Origin: Sva-07 sp963698565
GTDB taxonomy: Bacteria; Actinomycetota; Acidimicrobiia; Acidimicrobiales; Ilumatobacteraceae
Assembly: GCA_963698565.1 (NCBI GenBank)
Contig: CAVORH010000006.1
Location: 147,870-211,869, forward strand
DNA: 64,000 bases
Direction of reading: 5' to 3'
Shown here: positions 39,327 to 47,421 of the stretch, in pieces
Numbering within the stretch: the first letter of the stretch is position 1
Layout: every line of letters begins with the position of its first letter
Made by a program: the position numbers and the translations under genes
Notes under the pieces: generated by a model
Told to the model about the DNA's origin: nothing
Database searches by the model: none
What the model saw: only the letters and a program-made list of their open reading frames with translations

Positions 39327-39827
39327 GGATGACCCAATGAACGAACCGCTGCACCGACTCCGCCCGGCGGCGCCGCGTTGGACCCACACCGCGCTGCGAG
39401 TGTCGGACATCGAGGCGACGATCAACTGGTATCTCGAGTTCACCCCGCTCGAATTGCTCGATCGGCGCGAGGACGACGACGGCTACGGCGCCTGGCTCGG
39501 GCACTCCGACAGCGGTGAGTTCCCCTTCATCCTGGTGATCGCCCAGTCTTCCACGAGCACCGCGATCCGTTCGCGCCGGCGCCGATCGCCGCGCGGGGAC
39601 CCTTCAACCACATGGGCATCGAGATGCCCGATCGCGAGGGGGTCGACGAGGTGGCTCGCCGAGCCGAAGCTGCCGGTTGCCTCGGTATGCCCGCCACCCA
39701 GATGCCCGACCCGATCGGCTACATCTGCATGCTCCGCGACCCCGACGGGAACATGGTCGAGTTCTCCTACGACCAGGGTGTCTACGAGAAGGTGCGCGAG
39801 GTCTGGGGCGGCTCGACCTCGACCTGA
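39319..39827 (+). CDS. VOC-family protein (one frame break)
   Basis: The composite protein of about 169 residues begins MSEDDPMNEPLHRLRPAAPR. It continues WTHTALRVSDIEATINWYLEFTPLELLDRREDD and AWLGHSDSGEFPFILVIAQ, shifts near 39548, and ends FNHMGIEMPDREGVDEVARR, MPDPIGYICMLRDPDGNMVEFSYDQG. WTHTALRV supplies the first His ligand and NMVEFS the Glu. It overlaps the preceding VOC gene by 8 bp. The start could also be the ATG at 39337. Confidence 0.8.
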
Positions 39828-39837
39828 TCGCTGGATC

Positions 39838-40392
39838 TCACACCGCGGCCGACGCCAACCAGGCGCTCGCCTCGGCACACTGCCGTTCGATCTCCACCAC
39901 CGCGGCTTCGAACGCCCTCGGGCTCGAGCCGGTCGGATCGGGGACGTCGACGATCGGCTCGCGAAGGTAGCCACCCGCCGTGCGTTCGGCGGTGAGCGAT
40001 TCCAACCACGGGCGGATGCCCTCCCCATCGAGCGCAGGCGGAGCATCGGCGGCGCGTGTCAACAGCTCGGGCAGCGTCATCGCCCTGGCGAACGCCGGCG
40101 GCGACAGCGCGGCGACCTTCACCACGTGATCGCGTTCGGCGGTGACGATCACGTCCGCCCCGTCCACGAGGGCGACCGTGGTCGCGCGGCTGCGGTGCGC
40201 CGACACGTCGAGCCCCCGGCGCTGCATCGCCGCCACGGCGTCGTCGATCGCCGGGAGGCCAACGGGTCCGAACCCGGAGGAACGCACCTCCACCCTCGCC
40301 GGTCCCAGCCGCTCGGTCAGCATCGACTCGAACAGCGCCGCCATCATCACCGAACGGGTCCGGTTGTGGCTGCACACGGTGAGGATCCTCAC
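39838..40392 (-). CDS. Low-molecular-weight protein tyrosine phosphatase-like protein
   Basis: A 184-residue protein. GTG 40392 starts VRILTVCSHNRTRSVMMAALFE, where CSHNRTRS fits the C(x)5R phosphate-binding loop of low-molecular-weight PTPs and arsenate reductases. VDVPDPTGSSPRAFEAA carries the general-acid DP motif. It may dephosphorylate proteins or act on arsenate. It lies 10 bp from the VOC stop and is convergent with it. The SDR gene follows upstream on the same strand. Confidence 0.8.
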   Translation of the reverse strand: MRILTVCSHNRTRSVMMAALFESMLTERLGPARVEVRSSGFGPVGLPAIDDAVAAMQRRGLDVSAHRSRATTVALVDGADVIVTAERDHVVKVAALSPPAFARAMTLPELLTRAADAPPALDGEGIRPWLESLTAERTAGGYLREPIVDVPDPTGSSPRAFEAAVVEIERQCAEASAWLASAAV

Positions 40393-40439
40393 GGGCAGCG
40401 ACGAACCGGGCGGGTGCGGACCCGACGGAGCTGGGTCGG

Positions 40440-41324
40440 TCAACGGAGATCGAGCCCGAACACGTCGTGGAAGCGCTGGTAGTACTCGTCGTCCTCTTCG
40501 ATGGCACCCATCGCGATCCAGTCGCTGTGGTCGATGCGATCGTGCAGCTCGGCGAGTTCGGCACCTCCCCAGCTGACGGGGTACCGGAGGCGGGGTTCGT
40601 CGGTGGTGATCGCCTCGTGGATCACCTCGGCCACCTCGAACGGATCGGTCGCGTTGGCCATCCCGGTCGCGTAGAACTGGAACATCCGCCGGTAGTGCGG
40701 TTCGTACGCGCCGGTCGAGTTCGGTGCATCGATGTTCTTGGCGAAGATCGCCGACTTGGTCACACCGGGCTCGATGATCGCCACCCGGATGCCGAACGGG
40801 GCCAGCTCCTGCGCCAGACCCTCGCTGAAGCCCTCGAAGGCCCACTTCGAGGCGACGTACGGAGACTGCGCCAACGCGGCGATGCGGCCGGCCACCGACG
40901 AGATGTTGACGATCGTGCCACTGCGGCGTTCGCGCATCTGCGGCAACACCGCCTGTGCACAGCGCACCGCACCGCAGAGGTTGACGTTCATCACGTCGAG
41001 GTAGAGGTCGGTCGGGCACTCCTCGGCCACGGCGTTGCCACCGACGCCGGCGTTGTTCACGAGGTGGTCGACCCGACCGGTGGCCGCCAGCAGTTCGGCG
41101 AACCCGTTGCGGACCGACTCGTCGTCGGCGACGTCGAGTTCGAACAGCTCGACGGACACGCCGGCATCGGAGGCCATCGCGTTGAGCTTCTCGGCCTTGG
41201 CGATCGATCTGACCGTGCCCGCGACGCGGTGGCCCTGCCGTGCGAGATGGATGGCGGTGGCGCGTCCGATACCGGAGTTGGCACCGGTGACGACGGAGAC
41301 CGGACGATCATCGGAGTTCGACAT
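40440..41324 (-). CDS. Short-chain dehydrogenase/reductase
   Basis: A classical SDR of 294 residues with the nucleotide-binding motif VVTGANSGIGRATA, the HLVNNAGVGG strand, IVNISSVAGRIA with the catalytic Ser, and the active-site YVASK. EPGVTKSAIFAKN follows. It is likely an NADP(H)-linked oxidoreductase of unknown substrate. The gene ends 47 bp before the phosphatase-like gene. Confidence 0.9.
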   Translation of the reverse strand: MSNSDDRPVSVVTGANSGIGRATAIHLARQGHRVAGTVRSIAKAEKLNAMASDAGVSVELFELDVADDESVRNGFAELLAATGRVDHLVNNAGVGGNAVAEECPTDLYLDVMNVNLCGAVRCAQAVLPQMRERRSGTIVNISSVAGRIAALAQSPYVASKWAFEGFSEGLAQELAPFGIRVAIIEPGVTKSAIFAKNIDAPNSTGAYEPHYRRMFQFYATGMANATDPFEVAEVIHEAITTDEPRLRYPVSWGGAELAELHDRIDHSDWIAMGAIEEDDEYYQRFHDVFGLDLR

Positions 41325-41414
41325 GGCGCCGAGCGTACGTCGCGGCCACCGCCACGTCCGCGGCGAACGTTGCCGCGGCGCCAGTGGCAGACGATTCGGC
41401 GCGCCGGCGCAGCG

Positions 41415-42368
41415 TCAGCGTTGGACGCTCGCGCGGATGTGCGCGACCCAGTCGTCGGCCTCGCGCCAACGCGCGTCGGCATGTTCGCGCGTGGTGTCGG
41501 CATGGTCGCCGGCGGCCGGGTACGACCCCAGGAACTTCACGCCACCCTGCTTCGCGTGCAGCGCCCGCATCGTGTCGGCGAGCAGTTCGTCGGCCACGTG
41601 CGATTCGGCATAGACGATGAAGCAGTAGTCGCCGAGGCCGCCCGCCTTGGTCGGCCGGCTCGTGAGGTTGGACAAGTTGATCCGACGGGCGGTGAACTCC
41701 TGCAGGATCGAGACGAGGCTGCCGGGTTCGTCGGCCCGTTGGTAGATCACCAGCGCCGTCTTGTCGTTGCCCGTCGGCGCCGGGACGCCGTCGCGAGCGA
41801 CCACGACGAAGCGTGTCTGGTTGTCCTGGTGGTCGGCGATGTCGGCGGCGAGGATCTCGAGGCCGTACACCTGGGCCGCGACCCGCGGCGCGATCGCCGC
41901 CGCATCACGAGCCTCACGTTCGCTCACCTGCTGGGCGGCGTCGGCGGTGCTGTAGGCCGCCCGGATCTCGGCGTCACCCAGTTCTTCGCGGAGGAACCGG
42001 TGACACTGCGCGGTGGCGACCGGAATCGAGTACACCTCGGTCACGTCGGCCAACGCGACGCCGGGGCGGGCCATCAGGCAGTGCTCGATGTCGATGACGA
42101 TCTCGCGCTGGATCAGCAGATCGTGTTCGAACGCGAGCGCGTCCTGCGTGAAGTTGACCATCCCCTCGATCGAGTTCTCGATCGGGACGACGCCGATGTC
42201 GACCTCACCGCGCTCGACCGCATCGAGGACATCGGGCACCGTTCGATACGCGACGTGCTCGGCTTCGGCGAGATCGCGCTGCGACAGCAACGCCTGCTGG
42301 GTGAACGTGCCGAACGGCCCGAAGAACCCCACCCGATTCGGCGTCGACATGGTGGCATCGGCGGACAT
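41415..42368 (-). CDS. pheA: Prephenate dehydratase
   Basis: This enzyme converts prephenate to phenylpyruvate in phenylalanine synthesis. The catalytic part has VGFFGPFGTFTQQALLS, VVPIENSIEGMVNFTQD, and the substrate loop around the Asn-Gln-Thr-Arg-Phe (DNQTRFVVVARDG). A C-terminal ACT domain (TALVIYQRADEPGSLVSILQEF, INLSNLTSRP) gives phenylalanine feedback control. The length of about 317 residues is normal. ATG 42368 is used; ATG 42350 is equally possible. Confidence 0.93.
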   Translation of the reverse strand: MSADATMSTPNRVGFFGPFGTFTQQALLSQRDLAEAEHVAYRTVPDVLDAVERGEVDIGVVPIENSIEGMVNFTQDALAFEHDLLIQREIVIDIEHCLMARPGVALADVTEVYSIPVATAQCHRFLREELGDAEIRAAYSTADAAQQVSEREARDAAAIAPRVAAQVYGLEILAADIADHQDNQTRFVVVARDGVPAPTGNDKTALVIYQRADEPGSLVSILQEFTARRINLSNLTSRPTKAGGLGDYCFIVYAESHVADELLADTMRALHAKQGGVKFLGSYPAAGDHADTTREHADARWREADDWVAHIRASVQR

Positions 42369-42401
42369 GACGGCCAGGTTAGGGGTCGTCGTGCTCGAGA
42401 C

Positions 42402-42420
42402 CGTCCCCCGTTCGGGGACG
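42402..42420. promoter_or_regulatory. Hairpin in the larB leader
   Basis: A 7-bp stem CGTCCCC/GGGGACG with loop CGTTC ends 15 bp before the larB start codon. It lies in the 67-bp divergent gap with pheA and could affect larB translation. No known riboswitch was recognised. Confidence 0.3.
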
Positions 42421-42435
42421 TGCCACGATGAGCCG

Positions 42436-43188
42436 ATGGACGAACCGAGCCTGCGGGCCCTGCTCGACGACGTGCAGTCGGGAGCGATCACTCCAGACGC
42501 CGCCGTCGTCGCGTTGCGTCGCCTCCCCTTCGCTGATGTCGAGGGTGCCACGATCGACCATCACCGCCACCTCCGCCAGGGTCTGCCCGAGGCGATCTAC
42601 GGCCCGGGCAAGAGCCCGGCGCAGTGTGTGGCGATCGTCGGCGAGCTCCTCTCCAACGGGACGGGCCCGGTACTGCTGACACGCACCGACGAGGAGCAGC
42701 GCTCCGCGTGTGTGGCAGCGCACGGAGCCCCCGCAGCAGAAGCGAGCCGGAGCATGGTCTGGCGCCTCCCCGACGACGTGTCGGCGGCCAAGGTCGCGAT
42801 CGTGACCGCCGGAACGAGCGACATCCCCGTCGCTGACGAAGCAGCCCTGACGATGCGGGCCTACGGCGTCGAGCCGACCGTCGTCACCGATGTCGGCGTC
42901 GCCGGTCTGCACCGCCTGCTCGCCCGACTCGACGACCTCACCGACGCCGATGCCTTGATCGTGATCGCCGGGATGGAAGGGGCCCTCGCGAGCGTCCTCG
43001 GCGGCCTGACCGGCGCGCCCGTCGTGGCGGTGCCCACCAGCGTCGGGTACGGATCGGGCCTCGACGGCGTCACCGCCCTGCTCGCCATGCACGCATCGTG
43101 CGCGAGCGGCGTCACCGTGGTCGGCATCGACAACGGATTCGGTGCCGCCGCCGCCGTGGCGCGGATCCTGACGTGGCCGACGCGATGA
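42436..43188 (+). CDS. larB: LarB: pyridinium-3,5-biscarboxylic acid mononucleotide synthase
   Basis: LarB carboxylates and hydrolyses nicotinic acid adenine dinucleotide, the first step of nickel-pincer nucleotide cofactor synthesis. The 250-residue product has an N-terminal helical segment, then GLPEAIYGPGKSPAQ, VAIVTAGTSDIPVADEAALT, YGVEPTVVTDVGVAGLHRLL and IVIAGMEGALASVLGGL. PVVAVPTSVGYGSGLDGV and FGAAAAVARI follow, all family-typical (PurE-like fold). LarC follows with an ATGA overlap. No larE gene is in the window. Confidence 0.93.
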   Translation: MDEPSLRALLDDVQSGAITPDAAVVALRRLPFADVEGATIDHHRHLRQGLPEAIYGPGKSPAQCVAIVGELLSNGTGPVLLTRTDEEQRSACVAAHGAPAAEASRSMVWRLPDDVSAAKVAIVTAGTSDIPVADEAALTMRAYGVEPTVVTDVGVAGLHRLLARLDDLTDADALIVIAGMEGALASVLGGLTGAPVVAVPTSVGYGSGLDGVTALLAMHASCASGVTVVGIDNGFGAAAAVARILTWPTR

Positions 43189-44464
43189 CGAGGCGCAGCA
43201 CCGGTGTCCGGGTGGCCTGGTTCAACTGCCAGGCCGGCGTTGCCGGCGACATGACGATGGCCGCACTCGTCGATGCCGGCGCCGATCCCGACGTGGTCGC
43301 ACAGACGATCGGTGGGCTCGGCGTCGACGGCTACGCCCTGCTGTTCGAGCGGGTCCAACGCTGCGGGGTCGGGGCCACCTGGGCGAACGTCGTCGTCCAC
43401 GACCACGATCACGTCCACGACACGATCACGTCCACGACCTGGTCGAGCACGAACCCGGCGACCACGTCCCCCACCGGCCGGCCCGCGAGGTCCTCCAGTT
43501 GCTCGACGATGCCGACCTTCCCGAGCGTGTTCGCGATCGGGCTCGCTCCGTGTTCGTCCGCCTCGCCGAAGTCGAGGGCGCGATCCACGGGATCGATCCC
43601 GGCGACGTCGAGTTGCACGAGGTCGGCGCCCTCGACTCGATCGTCGACGTGGTCGGTGCGTGCGCCGCGCTGGAAGCGCTCGATGTCGACGAGGTCTGGT
43701 GCAGTCCGATCGCCGTCGGGTCGGGAACGGTCCGCAGCGCCCACGGCGCCATCCCGAACCCGGCACCAGCCACCCTTGCGTTGCTGCGCGAGGCCGGTGC
43801 GCCACTGGTGGGCCTCGCCACGACGATGGAGGTCGCCACGCCGACCGGCGCAGCCCTGATGACCACGCTGGCCACCGGGTTCGGTCCGGCACCGGCGATG
43901 ACGATCGACGGCGTCGGCTACGGCGCGGGGACCGCCGACCCCGCCGACCGCGCCAACGTCGTCCAGGTGATGACCGGGGTGCGCGAGGTCGCAGAGACCA
44001 GTGACGGCACACCGGTCACCCTGCTCGAAGCGAACGTCGACGACGTGACCGGCGAGGTGCTCGCCCACACGATCACTGCGCTGCTCGCCGCCGGCGCCCA
44101 CGACGCCTGGGTCGTGCCGATCGTGATGAAGAAGGGCCGTCCCGCCCACACGGTGAGTGCGCTGTGTGATCCCTCGGCCGATGCCGAGCTGCGCGCGGTG
44201 CTCCTCCGCGAGACCGGCTCCCTCGGGGTGCGTGCCACGACGATTCGACGCTGGCCACAACGCCGCGAGCTGTCCACCGTGCTGATCGACGGTCACGAGA
44301 TCGGCGTCAAACTCGGTCGACACCGCACGAAGGTCGAATTCGACGACGCGCTCGCCGCCGCGGAGGCGCTGCGGGTTCCGGTGCGTCAGGTGATCGACCG
44401 CGCCGTCGCTCTGGTCGAGTCCGAACGCGAATCCCAGGCCGAGCACGGGGCGACCGACTCGTAG
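43185..44464 (+). CDS. larC: LarC: nickel-pincer cofactor nickel insertase (frame break in His-rich linker)
   Basis: LarC inserts nickel into pyridinium-3,5-bisthiocarboxylic acid mononucleotide. The N-terminal part reads VAWFNCQAGVAGDMTMAALVDAG, followed by a His-rich segment HDHDHVHD. It then continues in another frame with PGDVELHEVGALDSIVDVVG, HGAIPNPAPATLALLREAGAP, PTGAALMTTLA, LLEANVDDVTGEVLAH and VVPIVMKKGRPAHTVSAL. The break is inside an 18-bp direct repeat: copy 1 (43398-43415) is 18 bp and copy 2 (43416-43432) is 17 bp, lacking one C. Restoring it gives a continuous LarC of about 427 residues. In some bacteria larC is expressed by programmed frameshifting, but at a different place. 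Confidence 0.88.
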
Positions 44465-44476
44465 GATCCCCGACCC

Positions 44477-46087
44477 GTGGGATCGATCGCCGTCAGCCGA
44501 CTCGCCTGGCAGCTGCCCGGTGGCGACGAACTCTTCCGCGAGGTCGGCTTCCGCGTGGGAAACGGCGACCGGGTCGCCATCGTCGGAGCGAACGGCGTCG
44601 GCAAGTCGACCCTGCTGAAGCTGATCACCGGCGACCTCCAGCCGAGCGACGGCACGATCAGCGTCGACGGCGAACTCGGCGTGATGCACCAACTCGTCGG
44701 CACGGCGGACCATCCGGCGACGACGGTGCGCGAGCTGCTCGTGTCGGTCGCACCTCGCCGCCTCCGGGAGGCCGCCCGCCGGCTCGACGCCGCCGAGCCC
44801 CGCCTCGCCGAGGATCCGATGGCGTACGCCGATGCCCTGGCGGCGTGGGGCGACGTCGGTGGCTACGACCTCGAGGTCGCCTGGGACGAATGCGTCACCC
44901 GGGCCATCGGCGAGTCGCTCGACACCGTGGCCGATCGGCCGCTGCGCACCTTCAGCGGCGGCGAGCAGAAACGCCTCGCCCTCGAATCACTGCTGCGCAG
45001 CGAGTTCGACCTCCTCGTGCTCGACGAGCCCGACAACTTCCTCGACGTGCCGGCGAAGCGCTGGCTCGAACAGCAACTGAACGACACCCGCAAGACCGTC
45101 CTGTTCATCAGCCACGATCGAGAACTGTTGGCGGCGACCGCGACGAAGATCGTGACCCTCGAGGCGTGGGGCGCCTGGACCCACGGGGGTTCGTTCACCG
45201 ACTACGGCGAGGCGAAGCGGCGCAACGACGACCAGCGCGAACACGACCGGGCGCTCTACGACGGCGAGCGTCAACGGCTCGAGGACTACGTCAAGCTGAT
45301 GCGCGAGCGGGCGAAGATCAGCGAGACGTTCGCGCCGAAGCTCAAGGCAGCCGAGACGAAACTGCGTCACTTCGTCGAGAGGAACGAGCGGCCGCCGGAG
45401 GTCCGCGACCAACGAATCGACGTGCGACTGCGCGGGGCGCGCACCGGCAAACGCGCCGTGATCTGCGAGCAACTGGAGATCGCCGGACTCACCGACCCGT
45501 TCGAACTCGAGCTCTGGTACGGCGAGCGCGTGGCCGTGCTCGGCGGCAACGGCGTCGGCAAGAGCCACTTCCTCCGCCTCCTCGACGAGACCCCCGGCAG
45601 CTCGGGTAGCCCGGTCTCGGGGCCAGGCGCCGTGGAGTACGACGGCGTGTGTCGGCTCGGCGCCGGGGTGATCCCCGGCCTGTTCCACCAGACCCACGAA
45701 CATCCCGAGTGGGCCGGTCGCAGACTCGTGGAGATCCTGTACTCACACGACGTGGTGCTCGGCCCGGCGATGGGAATGCTGCGGAGGTACGAACTGCACG
45801 GATGTGCGGAGCAGACCTTCGAAACGCTGTCGGGCGGTCAACAGGCCCGCTTCCAGATCCTGCTCCTCGAGCTCTCCGGTGCGACGCTGCTCCTGCTGGA
45901 CGAACCGACCGACAACCTCGACCTCGTGTCGGCCGAAGCGCTCGAGGCCGGGCTCGCCCAGTTCGACGGCACCGTCGTCGCCGTCACCCACGACCGATGG
46001 TTCCTGCGCGGCTTCGACCGCTACGTCGTGTTCGGTGACGACTGCACCGTCACCGACCACGCCACGCTGCCCACCGCTTGGGAGTGA
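44477..46087 (+). CDS. ABC-F family ATPase
   Basis: A soluble tandem ATPase of 536 residues, related to Uup/Ettl-type translation factors and ribosome-protection proteins. NBD1 has VGANGVGKSTLLK, FSGGEQKRLALE and LLVLDEPDNFLDV. A linker with RERAKISETFAPK is followed by NBD2 with VLGGNGVGKSHFLRLL, LSGGQQARFQIL and LLLLDEPTDNLDLV. The linker is unusual because it is short and charged. NBD2 has His in place of the usual Ser/Thr after the P-loop Lys-Ser. Start is GTG at 44477, 12 bp after larC. The role is probably in translation or antibiotic tolerance. Confidence 0.87.
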   Translation: MGSIAVSRLAWQLPGGDELFREVGFRVGNGDRVAIVGANGVGKSTLLKLITGDLQPSDGTISVDGELGVMHQLVGTADHPATTVRELLVSVAPRRLREAARRLDAAEPRLAEDPMAYADALAAWGDVGGYDLEVAWDECVTRAIGESLDTVADRPLRTFSGGEQKRLALESLLRSEFDLLVLDEPDNFLDVPAKRWLEQQLNDTRKTVLFISHDRELLAATATKIVTLEAWGAWTHGGSFTDYGEAKRRNDDQREHDRALYDGERQRLEDYVKLMRERAKISETFAPKLKAAETKLRHFVERNERPPEVRDQRIDVRLRGARTGKRAVICEQLEIAGLTDPFELELWYGERVAVLGGNGVGKSHFLRLLDETPGSSGSPVSGPGAVEYDGVCRLGAGVIPGLFHQTHEHPEWAGRRLVEILYSHDVVLGPAMGMLRRYELHGCAEQTFETLSGGQQARFQILLLELSGATLLLLDEPTDNLDLVSAEALEAGLAQFDGTVVAVTHDRWFLRGFDRYVVFGDDCTVTDHATLPTAWE

Positions 46088-46096
46088 GGACGACCG

Positions 46097-46114
46097 CAGG
46101 GGTCGGGACCCCTG
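46097..46114. terminator. Hairpin between convergent genes
   Basis: CAGGGGTCGGGACCCCTG forms a short perfect stem in the 33-bp gap between the ABC-F gene and the TlpA-like gene on the opposite strand. The loop is tight and there is no long U-tract, so its efficiency is uncertain. Confidence 0.4.
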
Positions 46115-46120
46115 GTGAGA

Positions 46121-46798
46121 TCAGGCGGAGGTGGCGAGGGCGTTCTGGATCCAGGCAGCGAGATCCTCCGCCGACTTCGCCCCGCTCGCCCGGTCGAGCA
46201 CGTTGCCGTCGGCATCGACGATCATCAGGTACGGGAATCCACCGCCGCCGTTGACGATGAAGCTCGTCGACTCGACGCTGTCGGCCATCACGGGCCATTC
46301 GGAGGGCCAGTCCTTGTCGACGATCCACTCCGACGGCGGATAGTTCGGGCCGGTGCTGTCGACCCCCGTGCTGATCCCCACGACGTTCATGCCGTCGGGG
46401 ATGCCGCTGCGGTTCTTCAGCTCGATCAGCTCGGGGATCTCGTCGTTGCAGTGAGGACACCAGTGAGCGAGGAACGCATACATCGTCGGGCCGTCGGTGG
46501 CACCCCCGATCGTCAGGGCCTTGCCGTCGAAGGTCGCGCCGTCGATCACCGGCATCGCCAGCCCGACGGCAGGGTCGACCTCGACCGCGCTGTCGAGCGC
46601 AGGCAGCGGATCGCCGGTGACCTCGACCGGACGGTTCTCCTGCACGTCGTCGCCGTAGGTGGGCCGCACGGTCTCACCTGGGGCGAGCACGCCTCCGGAA
46701 CTCTCGTCGTCACCACCTGACAGCAGGACCGCCGCTCCGGCCAGCCCCAGGACCAGGACGATTGCTCCGACGACGATCATCACGGTGCGGTTCTTCAC
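46121..46798 (-). CDS. TlpA/thioredoxin-like membrane-anchored thiol-disulfide oxidoreductase
   Basis: A 225-residue protein with an N-terminal signal-anchor (VMIVVGAIVLVLGLAGAAVLL) and an extracytoplasmic thioredoxin fold. The active site is CPHC (AFLAHWCPHCNDEIPELIEL). FPYLMIVDADGNVLDRASG contains the cis-Pro. Its ATG overlaps the stop of the DsbB-like gene, so the pair probably forms an oxidative folding system outside the membrane, with DsbB re-oxidising this protein. Confidence 0.87.
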   Translation of the reverse strand: MKNRTVMIVVGAIVLVLGLAGAAVLLSGGDDESSGGVLAPGETVRPTYGDDVQENRPVEVTGDPLPALDSAVEVDPAVGLAMPVIDGATFDGKALTIGGATDGPTMYAFLAHWCPHCNDEIPELIELKNRSGIPDGMNVVGISTGVDSTGPNYPPSEWIVDKDWPSEWPVMADSVESTSFIVNGGGGFPYLMIVDADGNVLDRASGAKSAEDLAAWIQNALATSA

Positions 46799-47382
46799 GA
46801 GGAGGTCTCCAGTTCGGGCTCGGATGTCGAGGGATCAGCTGTGGTGTCCAGTCTGGCGGGAAACCGCACCAACAACAGTATGAGGATGGTGAGAAAGCCG
46901 ATCAGCGCCATGTTGGCCAGGCTCAGGCCGAACTCACGGAACCACACGAAGGTGCACGACGGCCCCTGGAACTCGCATTCGCCGTTGTCGAGCGACGGGC
47001 GCCATTCGATCAGGCTGTGCCAGGCGGAGATCGCCACGCCGATGATCGCGAGCGGCGCTGCGTACCACCGCACGGCGGGATCCTTGCGGAGCGCACCGAC
47101 CAGCAGGATCACCGACAGCGGGTACATCGCGATCCGCTGGAACCAGCAGAACCGGCACGGGGTGAAGTTGGCGTACTCCGAGAAGTAGAGGCTCCCGAGC
47201 GTGGCTCCGAGAGCGACGAGCCACGCGAGCCACACACCCGAGTCGCTGATCGCTGATCCGACACGCCAGGCACCGTCGCTCCCGGCAGCTGCGGCGATGC
47301 GCAGCACGATCACTGCAACGGCCCCGACCCCGGCGGTGACCGTCAGGAGGGCGAAGAAGAGCTGGGCCGTCTCGGTGCTCAC
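46795..47382 (-). CDS. dsbB: DsbB/BdbC-family disulfide bond formation protein
   Basis: A polytopic membrane protein of 195 residues with four or five hydrophobic segments. TPCRFCWFQRIAMYPL provides the quinone-coupled CxxC, and NGECEFQGPSCTFVW provides the second Cys pair. It passes electrons from the partner thioredoxin-like protein to quinones. GTG 47382 is chosen as start; the longer frame upstream would run into the divergent membrane protein gene. Confidence 0.87.
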   Translation of the reverse strand: MSTETAQLFFALLTVTAGVGAVAVIVLRIAAAAGSDGAWRVGSAISDSGVWLAWLVALGATLGSLYFSEYANFTPCRFCWFQRIAMYPLSVILLVGALRKDPAVRWYAAPLAIIGVAISAWHSLIEWRPSLDNGECEFQGPSCTFVWFREFGLSLANMALIGFLTILILLLVRFPARLDTTADPSTSEPELETSS

Positions 47383-47421
47383 TGCACAAGTATGCAGCGA
47401 CGGCAGTACGTTCTCTCGGCG

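Noticed and set aside
43398..43432. Programmed frameshift signal in larC as the sole explanation
   Set aside because: No slippery heptamer is visible, and the simple loss of one base in a direct repeat explains it equally well.
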